The translations under genes were made by a program, and so were the position numbers. From positions 1 to 44,127 of the forward strand of contig CASFBJ010000022.1 in the NCBI GenBank assembly GCA_949292875.1: DNA of 44,127 bases, read 5' to 3'. Position 1 is the first letter of the stretch; the number at the start of each line of letters is the position of its first letter. Under the pieces are notes generated by a model. It saw only the letters and a list, made by a program, of their open reading frames with translations. It ran no database searches and had not been told where the DNA came from. This document shows, piece by piece, positions 33,588 to 41,877 of this stretch. The stretch is from an uncultured Christensenella sp. GTDB lineage: Bacteria; Bacillota; Clostridia; Christensenellales; UBA1242.

Positions 33588-34817
33588 ATGCAAAAGAATA
33601 AAGTTTTATTGAAATTTATATTTTTATTATTATTTGTATTTATAATTGGTGGGGTATTTACCGCATTAGAACAATTAAAATTTTTTGAAAATGATATGAT
33701 TATCAATTCAAATGAAATAGAAATTTTTAATAAACAATCTTTTCCTTCTTTCCTAACTGTTTCGCTTGAAGACTCTATTGTAGAAAGCAGTTCATCTAGT
33801 CAAAAAGATTTTTATCCTTCTTCTATAGACTTAAATCTTTTTGGTTTTTTTAAGATTAAGACAGTAGATGTAAATGTTGCAAATACAGATTTAATATTAT
33901 GTGGAAATACTATCGGTGTTTATTTAGAAAATAATGGTGTTACAATAGTAGGTTTTGGTGGAGTAAAAAATGGTGATAATATTATATATCCATTTGAAAA
34001 TACAAAGATAAAAGTAGGAGATGTTATTAAATCTATAAATAATACAAAAGTTTATTCAACAAAAGATATAGATAATATTTTAGAAAATAAAAATTATAAA
34101 GGTGAACAATTAAGCATACAATACGAAAGCGGTTCAAAACTTTTTACAGAAAACTTTTATCCAGTCTATGATACAAGTTCTAAAAGTTACAAATTAGGTT
34201 TATGGATTAGGGAAAACGCAACAGGAATAGGAACTTTAACATATATAACAGATCATAATAATAGATTTGGAGCGTTAGGGCATGGAATAACTGAAAATGG
34301 TCAGAAAACACCTATGCAAGTTTCTGGAGGCTCTCTTCATGATTGCGAAGTTCTTGGCTTAAACAAAGGTAAAAGAGGAGACCCTGGAGAAATTAAAGCT
34401 GTTTTTGTTGCTGGAAATAAAGAAGAAGGTGTGATAGACAAAAATAATGAATATGGAGTTTTTGGAACTGTTAAAGATAATACATTTTTAAAAAATGGTA
34501 AGAAAATGGAAATAGGCGGTAGATTATCCGCTAAACCAGGTAAAGCATATATATATTGTCAATTAGATGATGATTCTATTAAAGCATATGAAATAGAAAT
34601 AATAAAAACTAATTATCAAACAAGGTCAGCACAAAAAAGTATGGTATTAAGAGTTACAGACAAAAATTTGTTACAAAAAACAGGAGGTATCATACAGGGT
34701 ATGAGTGGTAGTCCTATAGTACAAGATGGAAAAATCATAGGAGCGGTTACTCATGTTTTTGTAAATGACCCCACAAAAGGGTTTGGTTTGTATTTAGATT
34801 GGATGTTAAATCAATAA
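33588..34817 (+). CDS. spoIVB: SpoIVB serine peptidase
   Basis: SpoIVB is secreted from the forespore into the intermembrane space and triggers pro-sigma-K processing by cleaving SpoIVFA. It has 409 residues: an N-terminal membrane/signal helix (about 6-26), a PDZ domain (about 110-185, with VGDVIKSINNTKV) and the S55 peptidase domain. The catalytic His is in ALGHGITENG and the Ser in IQGMSGSPIV. ATG 33573 is in frame but is the start of the SD itself, so 33588 is chosen. spo0A, the usual next gene, is not here. Confidence 0.95.
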   Translation: MQKNKVLLKFIFLLLFVFIIGGVFTALEQLKFFENDMIINSNEIEIFNKQSFPSFLTVSLEDSIVESSSSSQKDFYPSSIDLNLFGFFKIKTVDVNVANTDLILCGNTIGVYLENNGVTIVGFGGVKNGDNIIYPFENTKIKVGDVIKSINNTKVYSTKDIDNILENKNYKGEQLSIQYESGSKLFTENFYPVYDTSSKSYKLGLWIRENATGIGTLTYITDHNNRFGALGHGITENGQKTPMQVSGGSLHDCEVLGLNKGKRGDPGEIKAVFVAGNKEEGVIDKNNEYGVFGTVKDNTFLKNGKKMEIGGRLSAKPGKAYIYCQLDDDSIKAYEIEIIKTNYQTRSAQKSMVLRVTDKNLLQKTGGIIQGMSGSPIVQDGKIIGAVTHVFVNDPTKGFGLYLDWMLNQ

Positions 34818-34829
34818 GTATTTAAAAAA

Positions 34830-34871
34830 GAGTGAAAGCATATATATACTATATGTTTCATTCTTTTTTTT
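34830..34871 (+). terminator. spoIVB terminator overlapping the next gene's start
   Basis: A stem of about 14 bp with one bulge and one wobble joins GAGTGAAAGCATATA on the left with TATATGTTTCATTC on the right (34830-34863), followed by eight Ts (34864-34871). The next reading frame runs through it; its candidate starts are GTG 34832 (left arm), ATG 34853 (right arm) and ATG 34877 (after the T-tract). Confidence 0.75.
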
Positions 34872-35491
34872 GTAACATGAAATGTTATTTTAAAAATAAT
34901 CTTAATAATATTTTTTCAATCAATAAAATATACTTTTTTATAATAATATTATTTATGATTGTTGGTTTGATTATTGGGTTTTACAACGGCATAGTAATAA
35001 TAAGTGATTTAGAACTTGAAGATATGACCGATTATTCATTTTGGGGCGTAATAAAAGATGATTGGAGTTTTTTTAGTTTTTTATTTGATAGAATTCTACT
35101 TTTAGTTATTCCTTTTATACTATGTTTTATAAGCTGTCATATTATTTTTATACCTTTTATCTTATATTTCGCTATAGCTAGAGCATATTTTTTTGCATTT
35201 AATTTTGCTATTTTGGTAACTCATTTAAGCATTGTCGGATTATTTTATATTTTTTTAGTAGCTTTACCTTGTTATATATTGTATTTAATATTAATTATAC
35301 CTTGTTTAAGTATGGGTTTAAATCAATGTATTATATCAAGAAAATTTGGTAAATTTTTTTGTAATTTTCAAGAATATAAAATGAGAATATTTAAGCTTTA
35401 CACTTTTATTTTTTTACTTACAATATTAGTGATTTTATATGAATGCTTGTTTTTATTTTTAATATTTAATAAATACATTTTTTCGCTATAA
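34853..35491 (+). CDS. multi-pass membrane protein, possibly SpoIIM-like
   Basis: A protein of about 212 residues with five hydrophobic segments and a soluble loop after the first, an arrangement like the SpoIIM/DUF95 family, whose Bacillus member works with SpoIID-SpoIIP in engulfment. The similarity is by topology and Phe/Leu/Ile pattern only. None of the possible starts (GTG 34832, ATG 34853, ATG 34877) has an SD. ATG 34853 is chosen because TATATA (34841-34846) lies six bases upstream, fitting a leaderless start. The position directly after spoIVB, where spo0A is expected, is notable. Confidence 0.5.
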   Translation: MFHSFFCNMKCYFKNNLNNIFSINKIYFFIIILFMIVGLIIGFYNGIVIISDLELEDMTDYSFWGVIKDDWSFFSFLFDRILLLVIPFILCFISCHIIFIPFILYFAIARAYFFAFNFAILVTHLSIVGLFYIFLVALPCYILYLILIIPCLSMGLNQCIISRKFGKFFCNFQEYKMRIFKLYTFIFLLTILVILYECLFLFLIFNKYIFSL

Positions 35492-35508
35492 TTATTTATT
35501 CAAAATGT

Positions 35509-35537
35509 TTGATTTTATTTGTGAATTATGATAGTAT
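35509..35537 (+). promoter_or_regulatory. sigma-A promoter of the M50 protease-scpAB operon
   Basis: -35 TTGATT (35509-35514), a 17-base spacer and extended -10 TGATAGTAT (hexamer 35532-35537), 29 bases before the ATG. Confidence 0.6.
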
Positions 35538-35566
35538 TATATATTAAATAGTTAAAAGGAAAAATA

Positions 35567-36229
35567 ATGTTTTTATATAGTTTATTCAGTAATTTTGAAA
35601 TGCCAGCATTGTTGGTAGTTTTGTTAGCATATATACTAGCTTTAATGATAGCCTTATCTATTCATGAGTTCGCTCACGCATTTGTTGCTAATAGAGAAGG
35701 TGATTTAACTGCAAAAGCTTATGGGAGATTATCTTTAAATCCTTTTGCACATATTGACCCCATTGGTTTAATCTTCTTGCTCTTAGTAGGTTTTGGCTGG
35801 GCAAAACCTGTACCTATAAATCCTCTTCATATGAAAAATGGTAAAAAAAGCGTTGTAAAAGTAAGCATTGCGGGCGTTATTGCAAACCTAATTTTGTCTA
35901 TAATATTTTCATTCTTTTTTGCTTTAACATTAGCTTTAGATGAAAGTGTAACATTTTATTTGTTCTTACAACAATTTTGTGGCTATACAATGACTATTAA
36001 CTTTGTATTCTTTGTATTTAACTTACTGCCTATTTATCCTTTAGATGGATTTAATTTAATAGCATCATTGTCAAAACAAGATAATGCATTTTTAAATCTT
36101 ATGTATAAGTATGGTTTTTGGATTTTATTACTTTTGTATATAACTCGTATATTTGACTATATTTTAGTATTTTTACAAATGGCAATCTTAAATCCGCTAT
36201 TTAACTTATGGCTAATGATTTTATTTTAA
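35567..36229 (+). CDS. site-2 protease family (M50) membrane metalloprotease
   Basis: An intramembrane zinc protease of 220 residues. The zinc motif HEFAH is at residues 33-37, and the second motif is NLLPIYPLDGFNLI (the LDG block supplies a metal-ligand Asp). Four to five membrane helices are visible. The short form without PDZ matches the YwhC/Rv-type subgroup often found before scpA in clostridia. Substrate unknown; it is not obviously SpoIVFB, which has a CBS domain. AAAGGA precedes the ATG. Confidence 0.9.
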   Translation: MFLYSLFSNFEMPALLVVLLAYILALMIALSIHEFAHAFVANREGDLTAKAYGRLSLNPFAHIDPIGLIFLLLVGFGWAKPVPINPLHMKNGKKSVVKVSIAGVIANLILSIIFSFFFALTLALDESVTFYLFLQQFCGYTMTINFVFFVFNLLPIYPLDGFNLIASLSKQDNAFLNLMYKYGFWILLLLYITRIFDYILVFLQMAILNPLFNLWLMILF

Positions 36230-36239
36230 GAGGTAAACT

Positions 36240-37043
36240 ATGGATAAATTACAGATCTCAATGCTAGAAAATGATTATGAATTTGTTTTAGATAATTATC
36301 AAGGACCTATTGAACTTTTATATGACCTAGTTAAAGAATCAAAACTAAGCATAGATGAAGTTAGGCTAGGCGATTTAACTTCTCAATACATTCAACACAT
36401 GAAGGAAATGCCTGAATTAGATATAGAAGAAGCTACAAAATTCATACAAGTAGTTGCAATTCTATTAGAAATTAAAACAAAAATGCTTTTACCTAGAGAA
36501 GCTGAAGACTTAGAAGATGAAACTGATACCGAATATCTAATGAAATTAATGTTGAAAGAGTATGAAATCATTAGAGAAGCTAGTGAAGAACTTGAAAAGA
36601 TAGAAAATACCAATTTTTATTATAAAGAACCTGATAATACATTTAAAGATTATAAAATAGTCTTAGCTGATATGCAACTAGATGATATGCTAGATGCTTT
36701 TGCAAAAATGTTAGCTAGATTAAATGAAAAACAAAGAGAGCAAATAATTGAAAAAGAAATACCAAAAGATAGATGGACAGTGGCTGAAAAAATATCTAAT
36801 ATAACACAAGTTTTGACAGAAAAGAAGACTTGTAAGTTTAGTACATTTTTTGAAGAAGATTATTCTAGAGGAGAAGTTATAACTGTATTTCTAGCTTTAT
36901 TAGAGCTTCTTAAAAGACATGTTATCAAAGTTCAACAACAAAATACTTTTGATGATATAGATATATTTTATAACGAAGACTTCAAGAAAGATGATGTTGT
37001 TACAAATGAAAATAGTGAAATTGTATTTGATGAATACAAATAA
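36240..37043 (+). CDS. scpA: segregation and condensation protein A
   Basis: ScpA is the kleisin that bridges the SMC heads in the bacterial condensin. This 267-residue protein has the N-terminal block NYQGPIELLYDLVKESKLSIDEV, an acidic central linker, and a C-terminal winged helix with VITVFLALLELLKRH. It lies 10 bases after the M50 gene and 11 before scpB. AGAGGT precedes the ATG. Confidence 0.95.
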   Translation: MDKLQISMLENDYEFVLDNYQGPIELLYDLVKESKLSIDEVRLGDLTSQYIQHMKEMPELDIEEATKFIQVVAILLEIKTKMLLPREAEDLEDETDTEYLMKLMLKEYEIIREASEELEKIENTNFYYKEPDNTFKDYKIVLADMQLDDMLDAFAKMLARLNEKQREQIIEKEIPKDRWTVAEKISNITQVLTEKKTCKFSTFFEEDYSRGEVITVFLALLELLKRHVIKVQQQNTFDDIDIFYNEDFKKDDVVTNENSEIVFDEYK

Positions 37044-37054
37044 GAGGTATGAAT

Positions 37055-37726
37055 ATGATAGATTTATTAAATCAAAAAAACATTGAAGATGTTATTGCGA
37101 GTATTTTATTTGTCGCAGGGTCAGGCATAGAAAAAAAAGAATTGATAGAAAAATTAGAAATTAGCGAAGAACAGTTATTAGATTCAATAGAAAAATTAAA
37201 GAAAAAATTTTCAGGAAAAATGGGAATTCATTTTAAAGAATATGGAAATAAGATACAATTAACATCAAACCCAAATTATGCAGATTGCATTTCTTCTGTT
37301 TTACAAAAAATAAAAGAAAAGCAACTAACAAAAAAAGCTATGGAAGTCATGGCTATTATAGCATATAAACAACCTATAACAAAACTTGAGATAGAACAAA
37401 TTCGTGGAGGAGTAAGTAGTGATTATGCTATTCAAGTTTTGCTTGAAAAAAAATTAATTGATGTAGTAGGCAGAAAAGATGCTGTAGGTTTACCTTTTTT
37501 ATACGGAACAACTGATGAATTTTTAAAAAGATTTGAATTAAATTCTTTGCAAGATTTACCTTCATATGAGGAAATTTTAGAAAGAATAAGAGTTGTGCAT
37601 AGAGAAGATAATAGCTTGTATAGACAATTTGACTTACCTGAAGATGAAGAAGAAAAAGATGTGCCAGAATTTTTACAAGATGAAGAACTTATATCTATTG
37701 AAGCAGAAGATGACGATATCAAATAA
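37055..37726 (+). CDS. scpB: segregation and condensation protein B
   Basis: ScpB binds the ScpA linker as a dimer within the SMC complex. It has 223 residues with two winged-helix domains. The block MEVMAIIAYKQPITKLEIEQIRG in the second is the strongest landmark, and the tail is highly acidic. ATG 37049 is in frame but directly abuts the SD (AGAGGT), so ATG 37055 is chosen. Confidence 0.95.
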   Translation: MIDLLNQKNIEDVIASILFVAGSGIEKKELIEKLEISEEQLLDSIEKLKKKFSGKMGIHFKEYGNKIQLTSNPNYADCISSVLQKIKEKQLTKKAMEVMAIIAYKQPITKLEIEQIRGGVSSDYAIQVLLEKKLIDVVGRKDAVGLPFLYGTTDEFLKRFELNSLQDLPSYEEILERIRVVHREDNSLYRQFDLPEDEEEKDVPEFLQDEELISIEAEDDDIK

Positions 37727-37744
37727 AAAATGTATGAAAAAAAG

Positions 37745-37783
37745 CCATATACATATAATACGATTATGTATGTGGTTTTTTTT
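37745..37783 (+). terminator. scpB terminator-like hairpin with TATAAT in the loop
   Basis: An 11-bp stem with one G-T wobble (37745-37755 with 37765-37775) and a 9-base loop is followed by eight Ts (37776-37783). TATAAT (37754-37759) runs from the left arm into the loop, and an in-frame ATG (37766) is in the right arm, six bases on. Confidence 0.7.
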
Positions 37784-38344
37784 ATATTTTTAATTTTGTT
37801 ACTTATTTTAACGTTACCATTTTATTTTAAAATTCAATTAGAATTTAATTTTATAATTAATGAAGGGTATATTAAGATTTACTTATTTAAGATTATGATT
37901 CTACATTATAATGTTAAGTATATGGATAAAAAATTTGTACTTAATAATTACAAATCTTCTAAAGAAATTAATGTAAGTTTGGATAAGGAAAATATTTATT
38001 TTGTCAACCAATTAAGAAAAGAAATCTTTAAAAGAATATATTTGTCAAAAATTTCTATTTTATTGCAAATAGGATTGAAATCTAACCCTGCAATTTCAGC
38101 TATATTCTCAGGTTTGCTTCATTCAATGATAAATATATTATACAGCAATATAAGTTTTCAAAAACCTACAAGCGAACTTAAATATGACATAAATACATAT
38201 TATACAAAAAATATGGGTATAGTAAAAAGTGAAGTTGCTTGTGGCTCATCAATATTAAATATATTGTTATCTTATATAAAAGCTAAAAAGAGTTCAAATT
38301 TAAGATTTAAAGGAGTTGGGAAAAAAGATGTTGTCAAATCGTGA
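37766..38344 (+). CDS. DUF2953 family membrane protein (YtfI-like)
   Basis: A protein of about 192 residues with one N-terminal membrane helix (from MYVVFFIFLILLL) and a soluble domain. The C-terminal QKPTSELKYDINTYY and LLSYIKAKK stretches fit DUF2953 (YtfI). Function unknown; in Bacillus and clostridia it precedes ytfJ, as here. Starts ATG 37730 and ATG 37766 are both in frame and neither has an SD. ATG 37766 is chosen because TATAAT six bases before it would give a leaderless mRNA and because 37730 only adds a polar segment. The start is uncertain. Confidence 0.75.
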   Translation: MYVVFFIFLILLLILTLPFYFKIQLEFNFIINEGYIKIYLFKIMILHYNVKYMDKKFVLNNYKSSKEINVSLDKENIYFVNQLRKEIFKRIYLSKISILLQIGLKSNPAISAIFSGLLHSMINILYSNISFQKPTSELKYDINTYYTKNMGIVKSEVACGSSILNILLSYIKAKKSSNLRFKGVGKKDVVKS

Positions 38345-38702
38345 AGAAATAGCAAATTCTATAAATGAAACCCTTAAACAAGTAAAAAATCTTGTAGAAA
38401 CTGAAACTATAATTGGAAAAAAAATAGAAACTCAAGATGGACACTGTATTATACCTATAACAAAAGTTGTTGTAGGTTATGTAGGTGGTGGTGGAGAGTT
38501 TTTTGATGCAAAAGTAAAAAAAATAGAAAAACCTTTTGCTACAGGTTGTGGTGCTGGTGCCTATGTGAAACCTATAGGGTTCCTTATTATTAATAAAGAT
38601 GGAAATGTGAGATATATAGAAGTTAATAATGAAATAAATATAGAAAAAATAGCAGATTACTTGAGTAATATGATAAGTAATATTACAGATAAAGGAGAAT
38701 AA
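38328..38702 (+). CDS. ytfJ: sporulation protein YtfJ (GerW family)
   Basis: GerW/YtfJ proteins are made in the forespore and are needed for normal nutrient germination in Bacillus. This 124-residue protein has the family core ITKVVVGYVGGGGEF, GAGAYVKPIGFLII and a polar N-terminal helix. TTG 38316 opens the frame, but AAAGGAG (38309-38315) abuts it. ATG 38328 is 12 bases from that SD, slightly long; it is preferred for its N-terminus. It overlaps the DUF2953 gene by 17 bases. Confidence 0.88.
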   Translation: MLSNREEIANSINETLKQVKNLVETETIIGKKIETQDGHCIIPITKVVVGYVGGGGEFFDAKVKKIEKPFATGCGAGAYVKPIGFLIINKDGNVRYIEVNNEINIEKIADYLSNMISNITDKGE

Positions 38703-38703
38703 A

Positions 38704-39861
38704 ATGAATATAAATCATAAAAAAATCTTTTTTACTTTATCAATTTTTATACTATTATTTATAATTATTTTTCCAAGTAATAATATAGTTTTCGCTAAAG
38801 AAGAAAACAATGATGTTCAATCTTCAGCTAAAGCTATGTATCTTTTTGATGCAAATTCTGGTAGAGAGTTGTATAAAAAAAATAGCGATGAAAAATTAGC
38901 AATGGCTAGTACAACTAAAATTTGTACAGCTATCACAGTCTTAGAAAATTATAATGATGATTTAGATAAAAAAATAGAAGTACCAAGTGAAGCAGTTGGA
39001 TTAGAAGGCACATCCATGTATATAAAACATGGTGAACTTTTATCTGTTAGAGAACTTCTATACGGGTTAATGTTGCCTTCTGGCAATGATGCGGGTAAAG
39101 CTTTAAGTATAATAGTGGCAGGCTCTGAAGATGAATTTGCAAAATTGATGAATGAAACAGCGAAAAAAGCAGGTGCTGAAAATAGTAATTTCATGAATGC
39201 TCATGGACTAGATACTGAAGGACATTATACTACAGCGAAAGATTTAGCATTAATTACTGCATATGCACTTAAAAATGATGATTTTGTAAACATAGTTTCT
39301 ACAAAAAATGTTGTGATAGAAAAAACAAATAAATACGAAACAAGATATTTTAAAAATAAAAACAAATTGTTATTTGATTTTGATGATTGTATAGGCGTAA
39401 AAACAGGATTTACTGATAATGCAGGAAGATGTCTTGTAACAGCTACAAACAGTGATAATTTAAAATTAGTTTGCGTAGTTTTAAATTGTCCAGATATGTT
39501 TGAAGAAAGTAGTAGATTAATAAAAAAAGCAAAAAATGAATATACTGCTTACAAAATTATTGATAAAGAAAATTGTATAGATACAATAAATGTTTTAAAT
39601 GGTAAATCAAACACTATAAGAGTTTGTCCAATAGAAGATTTTATATATCCTTTAACACAAGAAGAATATAATAATATAGAAATTAAAACTAATTATCCAC
39701 AAGAAGTAAAAGCTCCAATAAATGTAAAAGACAAGATAGGAAATATAGAAGTATTTGTAAAAGATTGCTTGATTTTTTCTACAGATATATGTAGTATAGA
39801 TAGTGTAAAATCTTTAGCCATTAAAGATTTACTTGATGAGATTATAAGTAATTGGAGTTAA
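38704..39861 (+). CDS. dacF: D-alanyl-D-alanine carboxypeptidase, DacF type
   Basis: A low-mass penicillin-binding protein that trims pentapeptides in peptidoglycan, in spore formers often the cortex. An N-terminal signal peptide (about residues 1-31) precedes the catalytic domain. SxxK is STTK (69-72), SGN is 126-128 and KTG is 233-235. A C-terminal beta domain (PBP5_C-like) completes 385 residues. AAGGAG lies before the ATG. Neighbours ytfJ and the RluB-type gene match the clostridial scpAB-ytfIJ-dacF-rluB order, although spmA-spmB are missing. Confidence 0.94.
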   Translation: MNINHKKIFFTLSIFILLFIIIFPSNNIVFAKEENNDVQSSAKAMYLFDANSGRELYKKNSDEKLAMASTTKICTAITVLENYNDDLDKKIEVPSEAVGLEGTSMYIKHGELLSVRELLYGLMLPSGNDAGKALSIIVAGSEDEFAKLMNETAKKAGAENSNFMNAHGLDTEGHYTTAKDLALITAYALKNDDFVNIVSTKNVVIEKTNKYETRYFKNKNKLLFDFDDCIGVKTGFTDNAGRCLVTATNSDNLKLVCVVLNCPDMFEESSRLIKKAKNEYTAYKIIDKENCIDTINVLNGKSNTIRVCPIEDFIYPLTQEEYNNIEIKTNYPQEVKAPINVKDKIGNIEVFVKDCLIFSTDICSIDSVKSLAIKDLLDEIISNWS

Positions 39862-39863
39862 AA

Positions 39864-40580
39864 TTGAGAATAAACAAATATTTAGCATTGGCGGGAATAG
39901 GTTCAAGGCGTAAAGTAGAAGAATACATTTTAAATGGCGATATACAAGTTAATGATAAAGTATTAAAAGAATTATCTTACGATGTAAAAAATAAAGATAT
40001 TGTGAAATACAAAGGTAAAATTGTTGAAGTTGCAAAAAATTATGAATATTATATGCTAAATAAACCTAAAGGCTATATTACTTCCGCAATTGATAATTTT
40101 GATAGAAAAACAGTTATGAACCTAGTTTCAGACATTGAAACTAGAGTTTTTCCTATTGGAAGGCTAGATTATAATACTGAAGGGCTTTTGCTTTTTACAA
40201 ACGATGGTGATTTGGCTAATAGAATAATGAAACCAAATTTTTCTATCCCTAAAACTTATATATGTGTTGTAGAAGGAGAAGTTAAAGAAAGTGAACTTGC
40301 TGTTATTAGAGCGGGTGTAGTAATAAATGGAAAAAGATTAAATAAATGTAAGGCAAAACTAGTAGATTATAAAGACAATAAGTCAAAACTAGAAATTACT
40401 ATTGATCAAGGAATAAATAGGCAAGTTAGAAGAATGATGGAATTTATAGGGAAAAATGTCGTGAGTTTGAAACGCACAAAGATAGGTGATTTAAGATTAG
40501 GCGGACTATCAAGAGGAAAATATCGTAAATTGAGAGATTTTGAAATACAATATTTATATAATTTATGTAATTTCAATTAA
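39864..40580 (+). CDS. rluB: RsuA/RluB-family pseudouridine synthase
   Basis: The enzyme modifies a uridine in 23S rRNA. An N-terminal S4 domain (RINKYLALAGIGSRRKVEEYI) is followed by the catalytic domain with GRLDYNTEGLLLFTNDGD (catalytic Asp) and INRQVRRMMEFIG. It has 238 residues. The start is TTG: TTG 39852 overlaps dacF, while TTG 39864 has GGAG six bases upstream and yields the normal MRINKYLA start. RluB-type is preferred from context. Confidence 0.9.
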   Translation: MRINKYLALAGIGSRRKVEEYILNGDIQVNDKVLKELSYDVKNKDIVKYKGKIVEVAKNYEYYMLNKPKGYITSAIDNFDRKTVMNLVSDIETRVFPIGRLDYNTEGLLLFTNDGDLANRIMKPNFSIPKTYICVVEGEVKESELAVIRAGVVINGKRLNKCKAKLVDYKDNKSKLEITIDQGINRQVRRMMEFIGKNVVSLKRTKIGDLRLGGLSRGKYRKLRDFEIQYLYNLCNFN

Positions 40581-40582
40581 AA

Positions 40583-40608
40583 AAGCACAAGTCATTTGTG
40601 TTTTTTTA
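40583..40608 (+). terminator. intrinsic terminator after rluB
   Basis: An 8-bp stem with one wobble (40583-40590 with 40596-40603) runs into a T-tract to about 40607. The right arm overlaps the candidate -35 of cmk. Confidence 0.6.
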
Positions 40609-40624
40609 TTTTAAGTGTTATAAT
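40596..40624 (+). promoter_or_regulatory. extended -10 promoter of cmk
   Basis: Extended -10 TGTTATAAT (hexamer 40619-40624) with a poor -35 TTGTGT (40596-40601) at a 17-base spacing. The leader is about 17 bases, including the SD. Confidence 0.5.
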
Positions 40625-40646
40625 GTCAAAGATATGTGAGGTTAAT

Positions 40647-41306
40647 ATGTTAAATATAGCTGTAGACGGAACAAGTGCTTCCGGAAAAAGTACAATTTGT
40701 GAAATGCTTGCTAAAAAATTAAACATTTTACATTTAAACACTGGAGCTTTATATAGAAGTTACGCATTGTATTTTATTTTAAATAATCTACCTATTAAGT
40801 CTCCGGATGATGCAGATAAGTTTTTTGAAAAAATTCATATAAAAGTAAGTTTTGAAAGTAAAAAGCAAATAAATTTACTTAATGATAAAGATATAACAAC
40901 GCTTTTAAATAATCCTCATGTCGCCGAATACTCATCTATAATTTCACAAAATCAAAAAGTTAGGAATAAGATTAAAGAAATTCAACTTAATCTTGCAAAT
41001 AACAATGATATCTTAATTGAAGGCAGAGATATAGGTAGTGAAATTATTCCTAATGCAAAGTTTAAATTCTTTATAACAGCATCGTTAGAAGAAAGAGCAA
41101 GAAGAAGATATATTCAATTAAAAGAAATAGACAAGAATATTAAGTATGAAGATATTTTAAATTCTTTAAAAGAAAGAGATTTTAAAGATATGAATAGAAA
41201 AATAAGTCCATTAATTATTCCTAATGATGCAATAATAATAGATACAACAAATAAGACAATAGATGAAGCAGTTAATTTAATGTATGAAATAATTTTAAAA
41301 GGATAG
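40647..41306 (+). CDS. cmk: cytidylate kinase
   Basis: Cmk phosphorylates CMP and dCMP. The P-loop is VDGTSASGKST near residues 5-15, NTGALYRSYA forms the NMP site, EGRDIGSEI is present, and RARRRYIQL is the lid. It has 219 residues. The frame is open from 40596, but GTGAGGT points to ATG 40647. It leads a cmk-plsC-S1 operon like that in many clostridia, though ispH is absent between plsC and the S1 gene. Confidence 0.95.
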   Translation: MLNIAVDGTSASGKSTICEMLAKKLNILHLNTGALYRSYALYFILNNLPIKSPDDADKFFEKIHIKVSFESKKQINLLNDKDITTLLNNPHVAEYSSIISQNQKVRNKIKEIQLNLANNNDILIEGRDIGSEIIPNAKFKFFITASLEERARRRYIQLKEIDKNIKYEDILNSLKERDFKDMNRKISPLIIPNDAIIIDTTNKTIDEAVNLMYEIILKG

Positions 41307-41310
41307 AGCT

Positions 41311-41877
41311 ATGTATTATTTTTTAAAAATTCTTTTATTTATACCATTGAGATTACTATGTTTTACTAAAATTATAAACAAAAAAAATTTGCCCAAAAAA
41401 GGCGAAAAACTTATAGTATGTTGTAATCATCAAAGTGGCTGGGATGTTGCCATCTTAGTTTTATGTTTGCCATATAAAATGCATTTTATAGCTAAAAAAG
41501 AGCTTTACAAAAATAAATTCCTTGCTTGGATTTTGAAAAATGTGCATGCAATATGTATTGATAGAGAAAATATGTCAATAGATAGTATGAAGCAAATGTT
41601 AAGATTATTGAAAGATAATAAAGTGATTTGTATATTTCCAGAAGGAACTAGAAATAAAACAGATAATGATTTATTACCTTTTAAAGAAGGTATAGAAGTT
41701 ATAGCTCAAAAAACAAATACGCCTATACTTATAACGGCAATTAGTAAAAAACCTAAACCATTCAAAATAAATAAGCTTTATATTGGTGAAACTTATTATT
41801 GTGAAAAGGGAATAGATAACAAAAAAATTTTAGAAGAAAAGACTTTAGCTCTGCTAAATAAAGGAGAAGAAAAATGA
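41311..41877 (+). CDS. plsC: 1-acyl-sn-glycerol-3-phosphate acyltransferase
   Basis: PlsC makes phosphatidic acid at the membrane. The 188-residue protein has an N-terminal hydrophobic segment, the acyltransferase motif NHQSGWD (residues 39-45) and the glycerol-phosphate motif FPEGTR (109-114). AGGATAGAG precedes the ATG. The stop overlaps the next start by four bases (ATGA). Confidence 0.93.
   Translation: MYYFLKILLFIPLRLLCFTKIINKKNLPKKGEKLIVCCNHQSGWDVAILVLCLPYKMHFIAKKELYKNKFLAWILKNVHAICIDRENMSIDSMKQMLRLLKDNKVICIFPEGTRNKTDNDLLPFKEGIEVIAQKTNTPILITAISKKPKPFKINKLYIGETYYCEKGIDNKKILEEKTLALLNKGEEK

Noticed and set aside
40596..40646. Extended N-terminus of cmk from GTG 40596
   Set aside because: It begins in the rluB terminator and promoter region; the SD and family N-terminus support ATG 40647.
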